Below are positions 8,688 to 18,221 of a stretch of DNA of 64,000 nt, piece by piece. Made by a program: the position numbers and the translations under genes. This DNA comes from Chloroflexota bacterium. Lineage in GTDB: Bacteria; Chloroflexota; Dehalococcoidia; Lucifugimonadales; GCA-2719675. Under the pieces are notes generated by a model that was not told where the DNA came from, made no database searches, and worked only from the letters and a program-made list of their open reading frames with translations. The stretch covers positions 179,948-243,947 of the forward strand of contig PBID01000003.1 of the NCBI GenBank assembly GCA_002719675.1, given 5' to 3'. How positions within the stretch are numbered: the first letter of the stretch is position 1; each line of letters begins with the position of its first letter.

Positions 8688-8734
8688 ACATTAATTCGAA
8701 TCTTACGTTTTAATTTCTGAAGGGATATCTTGAA

Positions 8735-9833
8735 ATGAAATCAGAAAGGCTCAAAATAAATAAACTTTTAGACAGAGTTTCAAGAATTATGGTGCGTCTT
8801 TGACGCAGACTCTAAATTGGAAAAAACAGATAAAATTGAAAAAGAAATTTCTTCAGAAGGTTTTTGGGACAATACTTTGATGGCACAAAAAAAGATGAAA
8901 GAGCTATCTCTACTTAAAAATCAAATTGAACCATGGCTTCAATTTAGAATAGAACTAGAGAATTTGATAGATCTTTGTGATTTAGCTGACGTTGAACATG
9001 ATGAAACTTTGGAGAAAGAAATAATTGCTGAAATAAATCTAATTTTTGACAAGATTAATTCAGAGGAATTTAAAGTTTCATTATCGGGAATCTATGATCA
9101 CAGAGCAGCTATTTTTGCGATACATTCAGGGGCTGGAGGTCTAGAAGCTCAAGATTGGGCTCAGATGTTATTTAGAATGTATAAAAAATGGTCTGATCAA
9201 AGAGATTTTAATATTAATGTTTTAAATGTTTCAGTGGGAGAAGAGGGGGGGATTAAAAGCATAGTTGTAGAACTCAATGGAGATTATGCTTTTGGTTATT
9301 TAAAATCAGAAAAAGGGGTACATAGGTTAGTAAGAATATCTCCATTTGATGCAGATCATGCAAGGCACACATCTTTTGCCTTGGTAGAGGTAATGCCTGA
9401 GGTAGAAGATGATGTAGAAGTTTCCATAGATCCTTCAGACCTTAAGATAGATGTATTTAAGGCTGGTGGAGCAGGAGGCCAAAGTGTACAGAAAAATTCT
9501 ACTGCCGTTCGAATTACTCATATTCCTTCAGGCATCAAAGTAAGCTGCCAAAACGAAAGATCTCAATATCAAAATAAAACTATTGCTATGAAAATCCTTT
9601 CATCTAGATTGTTACAGCAAAATATAAATGAAAAAAATGAAGAAATTAATAAACTTAAAGGAGAGCATATTTCCGCAGAGTGGGGAAATCAAATTAGAAG
9701 TTATGTTTTGCACCCATATACGATGGTAAAAGATCATCGTACGGGATTTAATGTAACCAATGCAGATGCAGTTCTAAATGGAAATATTCAAGGATTTATT
9801 GATGAATATTTAAGAAAGAATATTGCTGTTTAA
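8735..9833 (+). CDS. prfB: Peptide chain release factor 2, programmed +1 frameshift
   Basis: RF2 reads UGA and UAA stops. The gene starts at ATG 8735 (GAAGGG at 8719-8724) and codes 22 residues ending MVRL before an in-frame TGA at 8801-8803. Shifting +1 at CTT-TGA-C resumes at GAC 8802 and continues to 9833, giving 365 residues, the length of E. coli RF2. The recognition motif SPF is at about 202-204 and GGQ at about 247-249. The joined N-terminus (DADSKLEKTDKIEKE) fits RF2 helix 1. A start at TTG 8817 would delete that helix. A 9-bp inverted repeat lies upstream at 8664-8687. The frameshift gives autoregulation: low RF2 lets ribosomes slip and make more. Confidence 0.95.
8791..8804 (+). promoter_or_regulatory. 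prfB: RF2 programmed frameshift site
   Basis: The slip sequence CTT TGA C is intact at 8798-8804. The stimulatory internal Shine-Dalgarno sequence, AGGGGG in E. coli at the same spacing of three bases, is here only ATGGTG (8789-8794), of which GGTG can still pair with the 16S tail. The element is therefore conserved in position but weak in strength. Confidence 0.9.
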
Positions 9834-9881
9834 TATGTTGATTATTGATTTAATTTTGATGATAATTTTTTGAGGAGAAAG

Positions 9882-11567
9882 ATGAAAAAAATATTATTAA
9901 CATCGTTGTGTCTTGTTATTTTGATGGTTTTGGGCTGTTCGAATGACGCCCAAGTAAGCCTTGATGTTTCTACTGATGATAGAAAAGAGCAGAGTACTAA
10001 ATCTGTATCATCGTCTGCTCAAAATACTGAAAAATCTCAAGCCCAATCGACCCAAAAAACAGGAGGAGGTACATTTAGGAGATTGTGGTCAGATCCACCT
10101 ACTTTGGACCCTCATTTAACAAAAGATACTACTTCTGCTGGAATTGTTGTTGAGATATTTAGTGGATTAGTGGGATTAAGTACTGATTTGGAGCTTGTGG
10201 CAGATTTGGCAGAGACTTGGGATATAGACAGTACAGGAACAATTTATACGTTTAAAATTAGAGAGAATGCGAAGTTTCATAACGGAAAAAATGTTACTGC
10301 TGATGACGTGAAATGGTCTTTTGAAAGATCAGCCAGTAAAGAAACGGCATCTCCTGTAGCAGAGACATATCTAGGTGATATTGTTGGCCTAAAGGATTAT
10401 ATGGAAGGCAAAGCTGATTCTATCAAAGGTTTAAAAGTTATTGATCAGCAAACTATCCAGATTACTATTGACGCACCTAAACCATACTTTTTAGCGAAAT
10501 TGTCTTATCCCACTTCTTATGTATTAGATCGTGATGTTGTTACAGCTGGCGGAAGGAATTGGTGGTTGGAAAATCCAGTCGGGACAGGGCCATTTAAACT
10601 AACTGAATATAAAATTGGTGAAAGGATAGTTTTAACCAGAAATGATGATTATCATTTAGGCCCAATTGATATTCATAAGATAGAAATGTATTTAGGTGGC
10701 GGACAATCAATGGCAATGTATGAAAATGATGAAATTGATATTACAGGAGTTGGTTTATTTGATTTAGAGAGGGTTTTAGATAAACAAGAGCCGCTAAATA
10801 AAGATTTAGTAATTGCTCCGCCTGGGTTTAGTATTTCTTATATTGGCTTTAATACTACAATGCCGCCTTTTGATGATAAAAAATTTAGGCAAGCATTAAA
10901 TCATGCAATTGATAAAAAGATGATTGCTAAAGATGTTTTATCTGATTTAGTTGTTCCGGCGTATAGAATTTTACCTATTGGATTCCCGGGCAGAAGTGAA
11001 AACATCGATGGGTTATCATATGACCAAGATTTAGCAAAGCAATTATTAAAGGAATCTAAATATTCTGATTCTTCATCTAGGCCAAGGATTACAATTACTG
11101 TACCTGGAACAGGCGGTACGCTAGGGTTAGATTTGGAAGTAATTTTAGAAATGTGGAAACAAACATTAGATATTGAAGTAGAAATACAACAAGTTGAATG
11201 GGCAACTTTCTTAGAAGAATTAGATAAAGAGGCATTGCAGGTTTATGCAGGATTGGGTTGGGAGGCTGATTATCCTGATCCACAGGATTTCTTAGATATA
11301 TTGTTTCATTCACAAAGTGCTCAAAACCATGGGCAACATTCTAACAGCCAATTGGATGATATCCTTGAACGAGCAAGAGTTGAACAAGATATTAATAGTA
11401 GAATAGAATTGTATCGCCAGGCGGAACAAATTATCGTTAATGAAGCCTATTGGGTTCCATTGTGGTTCACTGGGGAACAATATGCTTTAATTAAACCAAG
11501 AGTTCAAGGGTATGTTTTGACTCCTATGACTGTTCCTAAGTTAAGCAAGTTGAAAATATCTGAATAA
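9882..11567 (+). CDS. ABC transporter peptide/solute-binding lipoprotein (SBP_bac_5)
   Basis: A 561-residue extracytoplasmic binding protein of the oligopeptide/dipeptide (DppA/OppA) family. The start is ATG 9882, with GAGGAG just upstream. The signal ends in the lipobox VLGC, followed by a Ser/Gln-rich linker of about 45 residues and the family domain beginning GGTFRRLWSDPPTLDPH. The motif KFHNGKNVTADDVKWSFER is the usual family signature, and the late YRQAEQIIVNEAYWVPLW segment is also typical. It would deliver a peptide, opine or similar solute to the two permeases downstream. No ATPase gene follows. Confidence 0.9.
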   Translation: MKKILLTSLCLVILMVLGCSNDAQVSLDVSTDDRKEQSTKSVSSSAQNTEKSQAQSTQKTGGGTFRRLWSDPPTLDPHLTKDTTSAGIVVEIFSGLVGLSTDLELVADLAETWDIDSTGTIYTFKIRENAKFHNGKNVTADDVKWSFERSASKETASPVAETYLGDIVGLKDYMEGKADSIKGLKVIDQQTIQITIDAPKPYFLAKLSYPTSYVLDRDVVTAGGRNWWLENPVGTGPFKLTEYKIGERIVLTRNDDYHLGPIDIHKIEMYLGGGQSMAMYENDEIDITGVGLFDLERVLDKQEPLNKDLVIAPPGFSISYIGFNTTMPPFDDKKFRQALNHAIDKKMIAKDVLSDLVVPAYRILPIGFPGRSENIDGLSYDQDLAKQLLKESKYSDSSSRPRITITVPGTGGTLGLDLEVILEMWKQTLDIEVEIQQVEWATFLEELDKEALQVYAGLGWEADYPDPQDFLDILFHSQSAQNHGQHSNSQLDDILERARVEQDINSRIELYRQAEQIIVNEAYWVPLWFTGEQYALIKPRVQGYVLTPMTVPKLSKLKISE

Positions 11568-11640
11568 TTTTAATATTTAATTTTGTTATTATGATCAATT
11601 CAGTAGCATGTAATTAAATTGAAGGTTTTTTGAAAAAAAA

Positions 11641-12594
11641 ATGTGGAATTATATTATTCGTAGATTGCTTTGGGTTCCATTTTTACTTTTAGTGGTTTCT
11701 TTTATTTCTTTTATGCTTTTTCGTTTAGGCCCTGGTGACCCAGTGCTAGTAATTTTGGGAAATAAATACGATCCTAGCTCTCAATCTGCTCAAAATCTTA
11801 GAGAAGAGCTTGGGCTTGATAAGCCTTTGATGGTTCAATTTGCTAATTATTCTGTAAATTTTTTCCAAGGTGATTTTGGGGAAAGTTATCGCTATAGGGG
11901 GCAATCAGTACGAAAGTTAATTTCCGCAAAGATGTGGATTTCTGCTCAATTATCTTTGGCTGCATTGGTAATTAGTACTACCATTGGGATACCGCTAGGG
12001 TTTTTCATTGCGCATAAGCAAGGAGGGTGGCAAGACCCTGCTATAGTAACCATTTGTTTAGTAGTAATGTCTATACCTGTAATGGTATTTGTTCCAGTGT
12101 TATTGTGGTTATTGTGTCTAAAAAACTTGTGGCTACCGTTTTGGGGCGGAATACCTTGCTCAGGGTGGGGCGGATTATTTGATCAAAGGATAATTGTTCC
12201 TGCTTTGTCAATGGGGCTGCCGGGAGTTGCAGTTTTTGTTAGATTAATGCGTGCTTCTACCCTAGATGTAATGAAACAGGATTATATTGTGACTGCTCAT
12301 TCAAAAGGATTAGGGCCATTTGTTATAGACACCAGACATGTTTTTAGAAATGCAGTAATTCCCATAGTCACTATTTTGTCTTTTTCTTTGGCCGGCTTGA
12401 TTGGAGGGGCAATCATTACTGAAACAATAATGGGAATCCCAGGGATTGGAAGACTGGCAGTTCAGTCGGTATTTGATAGAGATTATCCGGTTATTATGGC
12501 AATCACTTTGATTACTGCAGGATTTTTTGCAATTGCTAATTTACTTGCGGATATTACTTATGCTTTGGTTGATCCGAGAATTCGATACAGGTAA
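11641..12594 (+). CDS. ABC transporter permease, DppB/OppB type
   Basis: 317 residues with about six membrane segments. The N-terminal FRLGPGDPVLVILG and the cytoplasmic EAA-type loop (DYIVTAHSKGLGP through HVFRNAVIPIV) are signatures of the first permease of peptide-type importers. The C-terminus ADITYALVDPRIRYR is the classic family ending. It pairs with the DppC-type gene 6 bases downstream and follows the binding protein by 73 bases. The ribosome binding site is poor. Confidence 0.9.
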   Translation: MWNYIIRRLLWVPFLLLVVSFISFMLFRLGPGDPVLVILGNKYDPSSQSAQNLREELGLDKPLMVQFANYSVNFFQGDFGESYRYRGQSVRKLISAKMWISAQLSLAALVISTTIGIPLGFFIAHKQGGWQDPAIVTICLVVMSIPVMVFVPVLLWLLCLKNLWLPFWGGIPCSGWGGLFDQRIIVPALSMGLPGVAVFVRLMRASTLDVMKQDYIVTAHSKGLGPFVIDTRHVFRNAVIPIVTILSFSLAGLIGGAIITETIMGIPGIGRLAVQSVFDRDYPVIMAITLITAGFFAIANLLADITYALVDPRIRYR

Positions 12595-12600
12595 ATTTTC

Positions 12601-13566
12601 ATGACTCAAAATGTCAAAACAGAACAAGAAATTAAGTCTTTCAAAACTAAAGGGCATATACACAGAGCTTTTGATAGATTAATAAGAAAAAAACTAGCTG
12701 TGGGATGTTTAGTGATTTTAGGAATTATTTACCTTTCAGGAATCACTGTTGATTGGATTTCTCCTTATGGGTATACAGACCAAGATTACACACAAATTAG
12801 ACAAAGTCCAAATTCTTCTCACTGGCTAGGAACAGATCGTGCTGGAAGAGATGTTTTTACACGAGTTCTTTGGGGTATTCAAAATACATTGATTTTAACT
12901 TTTGTAGGAATGTTAACGGGGGGATTAATTTTAGGCGTAACAATGGGATTGGTAAGTGGATATTTTGGAGGTTATATTGATGCAATTATCCAAAGGACAG
13001 GAGAAATAGTTTCTTCTATTCCTACATTTTTTTTGATTTTAATCATTTCAGCAACTGTTCGGCCGAGGATAATTGAATTTGTAAGGTGGGTTGAAGACAA
13101 TAGCTTTTTGGAAGGTTTAGTTAGAGGGGGGATTGTTGATTATTTTGTAATTTCGTTATCTTTGGTCAGTTTTGGTTGGATTGGTACTGCTCGGTTGGTA
13201 AGAGGTCAAATATTATACTTAAAAGAAACACAATTTATTGATGCAGCTAGATCTATTGGCGTATCAACTCCTAATGTCTTGTTTAGACATTTGTTACCTA
13301 ATGCAATCAGTCCTTTAATTGTTACAGTGACAATGGGAATGGGTTCAATGATTGGCGCAGAGATATTTTTGAGTTGGATAGGGCTTGGAATTCAACCTCC
13401 AAGACCTTCCTTAGGGGTGATGTTGTGGGAAAGCGGAAATATTAGCGTCATAAGAACAGAGCCTTGGTTAATGTTTGCTCCTGGAAGCGTAGCATTTTTA
13501 ATGGTATTAGCATGGAATTTATTAGGAGATGCCCTGAATGATGTTTTCAATCCTAGAACTTACTAA
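12601..13566 (+). CDS. ABC transporter permease, DppC/OppC type
   Basis: The second permease of the importer, 321 residues. The N-terminal soluble part is followed by the family box HWLGTDRAGRDVFTRVLWG, then membrane helices, the EAA loop (FIDAARSIGVSTPN through LLPNAISPLIV) and the ending LLGDALNDVFNPR. It is longer than many DppC proteins because of a segment around 150-180 (IEFVRWVEDNSFLEG). Its last 14 bases overlap the convergent metalloprotease gene, so no ATPase genes can follow in this operon; they must be elsewhere. Confidence 0.9.
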   Translation: MTQNVKTEQEIKSFKTKGHIHRAFDRLIRKKLAVGCLVILGIIYLSGITVDWISPYGYTDQDYTQIRQSPNSSHWLGTDRAGRDVFTRVLWGIQNTLILTFVGMLTGGLILGVTMGLVSGYFGGYIDAIIQRTGEIVSSIPTFFLILIISATVRPRIIEFVRWVEDNSFLEGLVRGGIVDYFVISLSLVSFGWIGTARLVRGQILYLKETQFIDAARSIGVSTPNVLFRHLLPNAISPLIVTVTMGMGSMIGAEIFLSWIGLGIQPPRPSLGVMLWESGNISVIRTEPWLMFAPGSVAFLMVLAWNLLGDALNDVFNPRTY

Positions 13567-14995
13567 TTTTTTTAGATCTTGAGACTAAAAATATAACCAA
13601 TATAACAATTGCTGCGGAACTTAAATCTTTGGAATCGGATCCATTTGCTTGACAAGATCCTTTAGTAGATTTTGAAGCATTCTTTTTTTCAGAGTTGTTT
13701 TCGTTTGAACCTATTGTTTCAGCACCAGCTTGAGGGGTTAAAGAAAAAAGTTTAAGCTTTTTTTGAGGGATTGCTGTAGGTCGTGCAGATTGATTTTTTT
13801 CTTGAGTATACAAAGGGGCTTTGACGGTTGTACGCCATTCGTTTTCTAACTCAATCAGAGACTTGTTGTATGTTTTTTGTATGGCATCAGGAAGGCTTGT
13901 TCCTTTTTTCATATTGGCCATTAATTCTCTCATTTTATGTTTTCCATATTTTGAAATAATCATTGAAACTAAAGATCTGCTTTGTCCATAAAATATTATT
14001 ACGTCTTCTGGAGTAGAAGGATATTTTTGAGATAATGTTATTGGCGTAATTAATCTGTTTGTTCCTATGGCAAATTCTAATGCCAAATCATAAGAATAGC
14101 TTGGTTGTATATTGCCGTATTCTGCAAGACCTTCGTCTAGCCATTGGGGTAGTTTATATATTCTTCCTTCTCCAGCTCTATGAGATAAAATATGAGTTGC
14201 TTCATGGGAGGCGGTTCCAGAAGTTAATTGGCCTGAACCTAGGACTAATACGGTACCATAAGATGTAAATGCTTGACCTTCTGTAACCAGTTCTCTGCTG
14301 ACTGTTTTGCTTTTTGCAGGTAAGGCGCTTATCATTTCTTTGTAATTGTTATATAGAGTTACTCGTATTGGAAGATTGATTTTTTCATTATCTGGATTGA
14401 AAAGAACAGGGTTCATTTTTTTTACAGTTTGGTCGATTGAATCAAGAACTATTTCAGCTCTTTTTTTAACTGGACCGTGGTAAGCTACGTTTACCAAATC
14501 ATTTGAGACATATTTCCATTCAAATCTGGGATCTAAATAAATAGATTGTTTGCTCTTAGTGGTTGATTTTTCACCAGTAATATATGTAATTTCGTATTCA
14601 TAGTTAACAAATGTATTAGGAGGAACATACTTAGCAGGAGTGTCTGTTCTCCAAAAAAAGTTTGCAGTTGTATTTTGGGAAAGATTATTTTGAGTAAAAT
14701 TCATGTAATTGTAGGCTCCTCGTTCTTGAGTGCCAAATTTAATTTTTAATTTAATTGATTGTATTTTTTTTGAATTTGAAAATTCAGCTTGAAATTTAAT
14801 TCCATCAGGGAATTCGCTTGTGATTTTTTCAGATACGATTTTGTTTGAATTTTCTTCGGCGTATAGGTGGTTATTTTGTATAGAATGTATTAGAAAAGAA
14901 GAAGCGCTTATCATCAATGAAGCGAACAAAATAGATAACCCCATTTTTCTGTTAACTGGGGATTTATTGATTTTTGAATTTAAAATAATATTCAT
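13553..14995 (-). CDS. Membrane-anchored gluzincin metalloprotease (peptidase MA-like)
   Basis: 480 residues. The N-terminus has a signal or anchor (about 19-40), then a beta-rich region to about 160, and a zinc-protease domain with HEATH at 264-268 and the downstream Glu ligand E288 in QWLDEGLAEYGN, the peptidase MA arrangement. After a low-complexity Ser/Asn/Lys linker, one hydrophobic helix and the basic end SRSKKISKF anchor the C-terminus. It probably acts outside the membrane on proteins or peptides; targets are unknown. It overlaps the phosphatidyltransferase start by 4 bases (ATGA), suggesting coupling, and the convergent permease by 14 bases. Confidence 0.8.
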   Translation of the reverse strand: MNIILNSKINKSPVNRKMGLSILFASLMISASSFLIHSIQNNHLYAEENSNKIVSEKITSEFPDGIKFQAEFSNSKKIQSIKLKIKFGTQERGAYNYMNFTQNNLSQNTTANFFWRTDTPAKYVPPNTFVNYEYEITYITGEKSTTKSKQSIYLDPRFEWKYVSNDLVNVAYHGPVKKRAEIVLDSIDQTVKKMNPVLFNPDNEKINLPIRVTLYNNYKEMISALPAKSKTVSRELVTEGQAFTSYGTVLVLGSGQLTSGTASHEATHILSHRAGEGRIYKLPQWLDEGLAEYGNIQPSYSYDLALEFAIGTNRLITPITLSQKYPSTPEDVIIFYGQSRSLVSMIISKYGKHKMRELMANMKKGTSLPDAIQKTYNKSLIELENEWRTTVKAPLYTQEKNQSARPTAIPQKKLKLFSLTPQAGAETIGSNENNSEKKNASKSTKGSCQANGSDSKDLSSAAIVILVIFLVSRSKKISKF

Positions 14996-15600
14996 TCATC
15001 TAGTATTTTAAGTGTTGATTTTATTAGAGAAATTCTTTGAGAAAACGTGATTATAGAAAGGGATGTAATTAGCAGAAGGCAATAAAAAATTGAATTTGCA
15101 AAAAATTCTTCGAATATAATTCCGATTACTAAAATTACAATCCTTTCTGCTCTGGTCATAATACCTATGGTGCATTTGATATTTAAGCTTTCTGCTTTTG
15201 ATCTTGCATAGCTTACTAAGCTTGAAGATGCTACAGACGTTAGAATAAATAAGTTGTGTATCATGTCGTAATTTTTAGAATGGAAATATACTAGAATTCC
15301 AATAAAAATTAATATTTCTCCAATTCTATCGCATATTGAATCTAGAAGCGCACCATATTTACTAGTTTGTTTATTTGTGCGAGCCATTTCGCCATCAAGC
15401 AAATCAAAGAATCCGGAAAGAAGTAAAATTAATCCTCCGTATATTAGAAAGTTTTGTGAAATCATAGTTGCTGAAATTGCTGAAATGATTACTCCGGAAA
15501 TTGTTAGATGGTTAGGAGTAATTTTGGTTTTTCTTAGGAAAACCACAATTGGCTTTGATAGATAATCAGACACTATTTGTTTTGTTTTATTTCTATCCAA
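14992..15600 (-). CDS. CDP-alcohol phosphatidyltransferase family protein
   Basis: 202 residues with the complete family motif: D66, D69, G70, A73, R74, G83, D87, D91, in the spacing DxxDGxxARx8GxxxDxxxD. The N-terminal KITPNHLTISG is also typical. These integral membrane enzymes move a phosphatidyl group from CDP-diacylglycerol to an alcohol (glycerol phosphate, inositol phosphate, serine). The sequence suits the PgsA or inositol-phosphate group, but the acceptor is not decided. The start is a TTG with a weak ribosome binding site. It is followed with a 4-base overlap by the metalloprotease gene. Confidence 0.85.
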   Translation of the reverse strand: MDRNKTKQIVSDYLSKPIVVFLRKTKITPNHLTISGVIISAISATMISQNFLIYGGLILLLSGFFDLLDGEMARTNKQTSKYGALLDSICDRIGEILIFIGILVYFHSKNYDMIHNLFILTSVASSSLVSYARSKAESLNIKCTIGIMTRAERIVILVIGIIFEEFFANSIFYCLLLITSLSIITFSQRISLIKSTLKILDE

Positions 15601-15761
15601 AATATTTTTCCGTACAAAAATATAACGTCAATTGTTATGTTGTTTATTTTTTAAATTTTACAATCGCAATCTTTGATTGAGATTACTATGTTTCATTTTA
15701 TATCTAATTGTTCTTGATTAAAAGCAATTGGAGTTGAATCAAAAAACAAATTTTTTCATTA

Positions 15762-15790
15762 ATGACTGCGTTTATTCAAAATGATATAAT
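15762..15790 (+). promoter_or_regulatory. Predicted promoter of coaX-coaBC
   Basis: An extended -10 element TGA-TATAAT (TATAAT at 15785-15790) with ATGACT, a 4 of 6 match to the -35 box, 17 bases upstream (15762-15767). Start of transcription would fall near 15797, about 33 bases before the coaX ATG. Consensus match only. Confidence 0.6.
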
Positions 15791-15829
15791 TTACCTAGGA
15801 AATAATCCCAAAATATTCTAGAGGGGTAT

Positions 15830-16618
15830 ATGCTTTTAGCTATTGATATTGGAAATACGAATATAAACATTGGTCTTTTTGATTTGCTGAAATCAAAAGA
15901 TAGACATGTCCCTATTGTAACTTGGAAAGTTGCAACTGCTCCTTCGCGCATGGTAGACGAGTATGGGATTTTGCTTGTTGACTTGCTTGAAAACAAAAAA
16001 TTGTCTGTTGATATTATTAGTAATGTAATAATTTCAAGTGTAGTGCCGCCTTTGACGAACGTTTTTTTTGAAGTTTCGGAGAAATATTTATCTATGAAGC
16101 CTCTTATTGTTGGCTCAGGAATTAAAACAGGGGTAAAAATTGTTTATGATTCACCAAGAGATGTTGGAGCAGACAGAATAGCTGACGCAGCAGCTATTCT
16201 AAAATTATATAGTAATCCAGCTATAGTAGTTGATTTTGGGACTGCAACTGTATTTGATGCAATTTCTGAGGATGGCCAGTATATTGGTGGTGCTATCGTT
16301 CCTGGAATATCCGTTTCAGCCGATGCTTTATACCATGGGACATCCCAATTACGTAGAGTTGACTTAAATACTCCAAAAACAGCTGTAGGTAAAAATACGA
16401 TCCACGCATTACAGTCTGGTTTAATATTTGGTCATATTGCAATGGTTGAAGGGATGATTAAGAGGCTAAAAACAGAGTTGCCAGGAGGTCCTATAGTAGT
16501 AGCTACAGGGGGATTTTCAGAGCTTGTAAATAAAAACACACAGATTTTTGATTATGTTGATTTGAATTTAACACTGTCGGGATTATATTGTATATTTGAA
16601 CTTAATCAACATAAATAA
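15830..16618 (+). CDS. coaX: Type III pantothenate kinase CoaX
   Basis: Phosphorylates pantothenate with ATP, the first step of CoA synthesis. The 262-residue product starts MLLAIDIGNTNINIGLFD, the P-loop of the ASKHA fold, and has DSPRDVGADRIADAAA, VVDFGTATVFDAI and the glycine-rich GGAIVPGISVS, all CoaX signatures. GAGGGG lies just before the ATG. It is followed after 48 bases by coaBC, so two consecutive parts of the CoA pathway are linked. Confidence 0.95.
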   Translation: MLLAIDIGNTNINIGLFDLLKSKDRHVPIVTWKVATAPSRMVDEYGILLVDLLENKKLSVDIISNVIISSVVPPLTNVFFEVSEKYLSMKPLIVGSGIKTGVKIVYDSPRDVGADRIADAAAILKLYSNPAIVVDFGTATVFDAISEDGQYIGGAIVPGISVSADALYHGTSQLRRVDLNTPKTAVGKNTIHALQSGLIFGHIAMVEGMIKRLKTELPGGPIVVATGGFSELVNKNTQIFDYVDLNLTLSGLYCIFELNQHK

Positions 16619-16666
16619 TATTATAGTTAAATATATAAAATTGAAACGAATAATGAATTTGTAATT

Positions 16667-17866
16667 ATGATTAAGTATTTTGAAAATAAAAAGATTGTAA
16701 TAGGTGTAACAGGAAGTATTGCAGCATACAAATCTGTTGATATAGCTAGCCAGTTGACACAAAGAGGTGCAATTGTTGATGTTATTATGACTGAAAAAGC
16801 TACTAAGTTTGTTAGTCCGTTGTCTTTTCAGGCAATCACTCATCGTAAAGTAGTAGTTGATTTATATGATCCCGCTTCTGACATGGGCATGGATCATTTA
16901 GTTTTAGCAAACCAAGCAGATCTTTTTGTTATAGCACCTGCTACAGCTAATATTGTTTCAAAAACAGCTTTAGGTATTTCGGATAATTCATTAACTGCAA
17001 CTTTGTTAGCAACTGAGGCTCCGATTTTGATATGCCCAGCTATGGACGGAGATATGTTTCAAAAACCTCAGATTAAAACTAATTTAGATAAATTAATTGA
17101 ATATGGCTTTCATATGTTGGGCCCAGATGAAGGAAGGTTAGCCTCTGGCAAAGTTGGAAAAGGGAGATTAGTAGAATCATCTGAAATTTTGGATATGTGT
17201 AGATATATTTTGGGGATTCATGGAGACTATGAAGGCAAAAATATTGTTGTTACATCCGGAGGAACCCGAGAACATATTGATCCCGTAAGGTATATTTCTA
17301 ATAATTCTTCTGGGAAGATGGGGAATTTTTTAGCTGAAGCTGCTAGAGATAGAGGCGCCTTCGTTCAATTAGTTTCATCTTCAACGGTTTCAAAACAATC
17401 TCCTGGGATAGAGTTAAAAAAGGTTAAAACAGCTGAAGAAATGCTACAGTCTGTTGAGCTTGCATCTACAAGTGCCGATGTTCTAATTATGGCTGCTGCT
17501 GTTTCTGATTGGAAACCAAGTGATGTTAGTCAACAAAAAATTAAAAAAGATGGTGTGAAAGAAATTTCCATTGAAATGGTTCAATCTTCAGATATTTTGT
17601 CAACTGTATTAAAACCTGGATTAATAAAAATTGGTTTTGCAGCGGAAACTCAGGATGTTATAAAAAATGCTTTAGAAAAATTAAATTCGAAAGGGTTAGA
17701 TTTAATTGTAGCTAATGATATTTCAGATGAGTCTATTGGGTTTGAAAGTGATTATAATTCTGTGGCCATTATTGATAAAAACGGCAACACAAAACAAGTT
17801 GATAGATCATTAAAATATGAAGTGGCAAATTTGATACTTGATGAAGTGCTAAACTTATTCGATTGA
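16667..17866 (+). CDS. coaBC: Bifunctional phosphopantothenoylcysteine decarboxylase/synthetase CoaBC
   Basis: 399 residues. The N-terminal FMN-dependent decarboxylase half (CoaC) runs to about 180: IVIGVTGSIAAYKSVD, the active-site His region, and the PAMDGDMF loop (usual PAMNxxMW). The C-terminal CTP-dependent ligase half (CoaB) has TSGGTREHIDPVRYISNNSSGKMG, AAAVSDWKP and the lysine-containing IKKDG. Together they convert phosphopantothenate plus cysteine to phosphopantetheine. It follows coaX and ends 127 bases before the ATP synthase operon, whose promoter lies in the gap. Confidence 0.95.
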   Translation: MIKYFENKKIVIGVTGSIAAYKSVDIASQLTQRGAIVDVIMTEKATKFVSPLSFQAITHRKVVVDLYDPASDMGMDHLVLANQADLFVIAPATANIVSKTALGISDNSLTATLLATEAPILICPAMDGDMFQKPQIKTNLDKLIEYGFHMLGPDEGRLASGKVGKGRLVESSEILDMCRYILGIHGDYEGKNIVVTSGGTREHIDPVRYISNNSSGKMGNFLAEAARDRGAFVQLVSSSTVSKQSPGIELKKVKTAEEMLQSVELASTSADVLIMAAAVSDWKPSDVSQQKIKKDGVKEISIEMVQSSDILSTVLKPGLIKIGFAAETQDVIKNALEKLNSKGLDLIVANDISDESIGFESDYNSVAIIDKNGNTKQVDRSLKYEVANLILDEVLNLFD

Positions 17867-17919
17867 GCTATTATACACTTACTGCTACAAGATTGTATTT
17901 TGTGTGTTTCGATTGATAA

Positions 17920-17949
17920 TTGACCACTCAAATTTGGTTGTGCTACAAT
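17920..17949 (+). promoter_or_regulatory. Predicted promoter of the ATP synthase operon
   Basis: TTGACC (17920-17925), an 18-base spacer, and TACAAT (17944-17949) preceded by TGC, an extended -10. This is the best plus-strand promoter match outside the 34.1 kb region. Transcription would start near 17956, about 38 bases before the atpI-like gene. Confidence 0.7.
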
Positions 17950-17993
17950 TTCCCCCGATGTTCGAAATTGTTTAGATTTAGGAGTGCATTTTA

Positions 17994-18185
17994 TTGCGTA
18001 ATGCCCTGAGATTTCTTGGATTGGGCTGGTATGTAGTTTTGTGCTTGTTTGGATGTGGTTATATAGGTTATATTTTCGACAATAATTTAGGAACAAAACC
18101 GGTTTTGATTCTTTTGGGACTATTGACTGGTTTGTTTCTTTCAGTTGTAGGGATATACCGTATGGTAAAGACATTAAACAATTAA
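17994..18185 (+). CDS. AtpI/AtpZ-like ATP synthase accessory protein
   Basis: A 63-residue protein with two transmembrane helices separated by a short loop (GYIFDNNLGTKP), matching the small AtpI/AtpZ proteins that precede atpB and assist assembly of the c-ring or magnesium supply. The TTG start lies 9 bases after AGGAG (17980-17984); the GTG at 17984 is out of frame. A longer open frame on the other strand has no such support. Confidence 0.7.
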   Translation: MRNALRFLGLGWYVVLCLFGCGYIGYIFDNNLGTKPVLILLGLLTGLFLSVVGIYRMVKTLNN

Positions 18186-18221
18186 ACGAAAAATGTTTTA
18201 AGTATTTGAACGAGGGTTTTT

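Noticed and set aside
8817-9833. prfB as a 338-residue gene starting at TTG 8817
   Set aside because: The upstream frame ending in CTT TGA C restores the missing RF2 N-terminus and the family length of 365 residues.
17752-18174. 140-residue minus-strand frame over the atpI-like gene
   Set aside because: It overlaps the coaBC end, the ATP synthase promoter and the atpI-like gene and shows no domain-like sequence.
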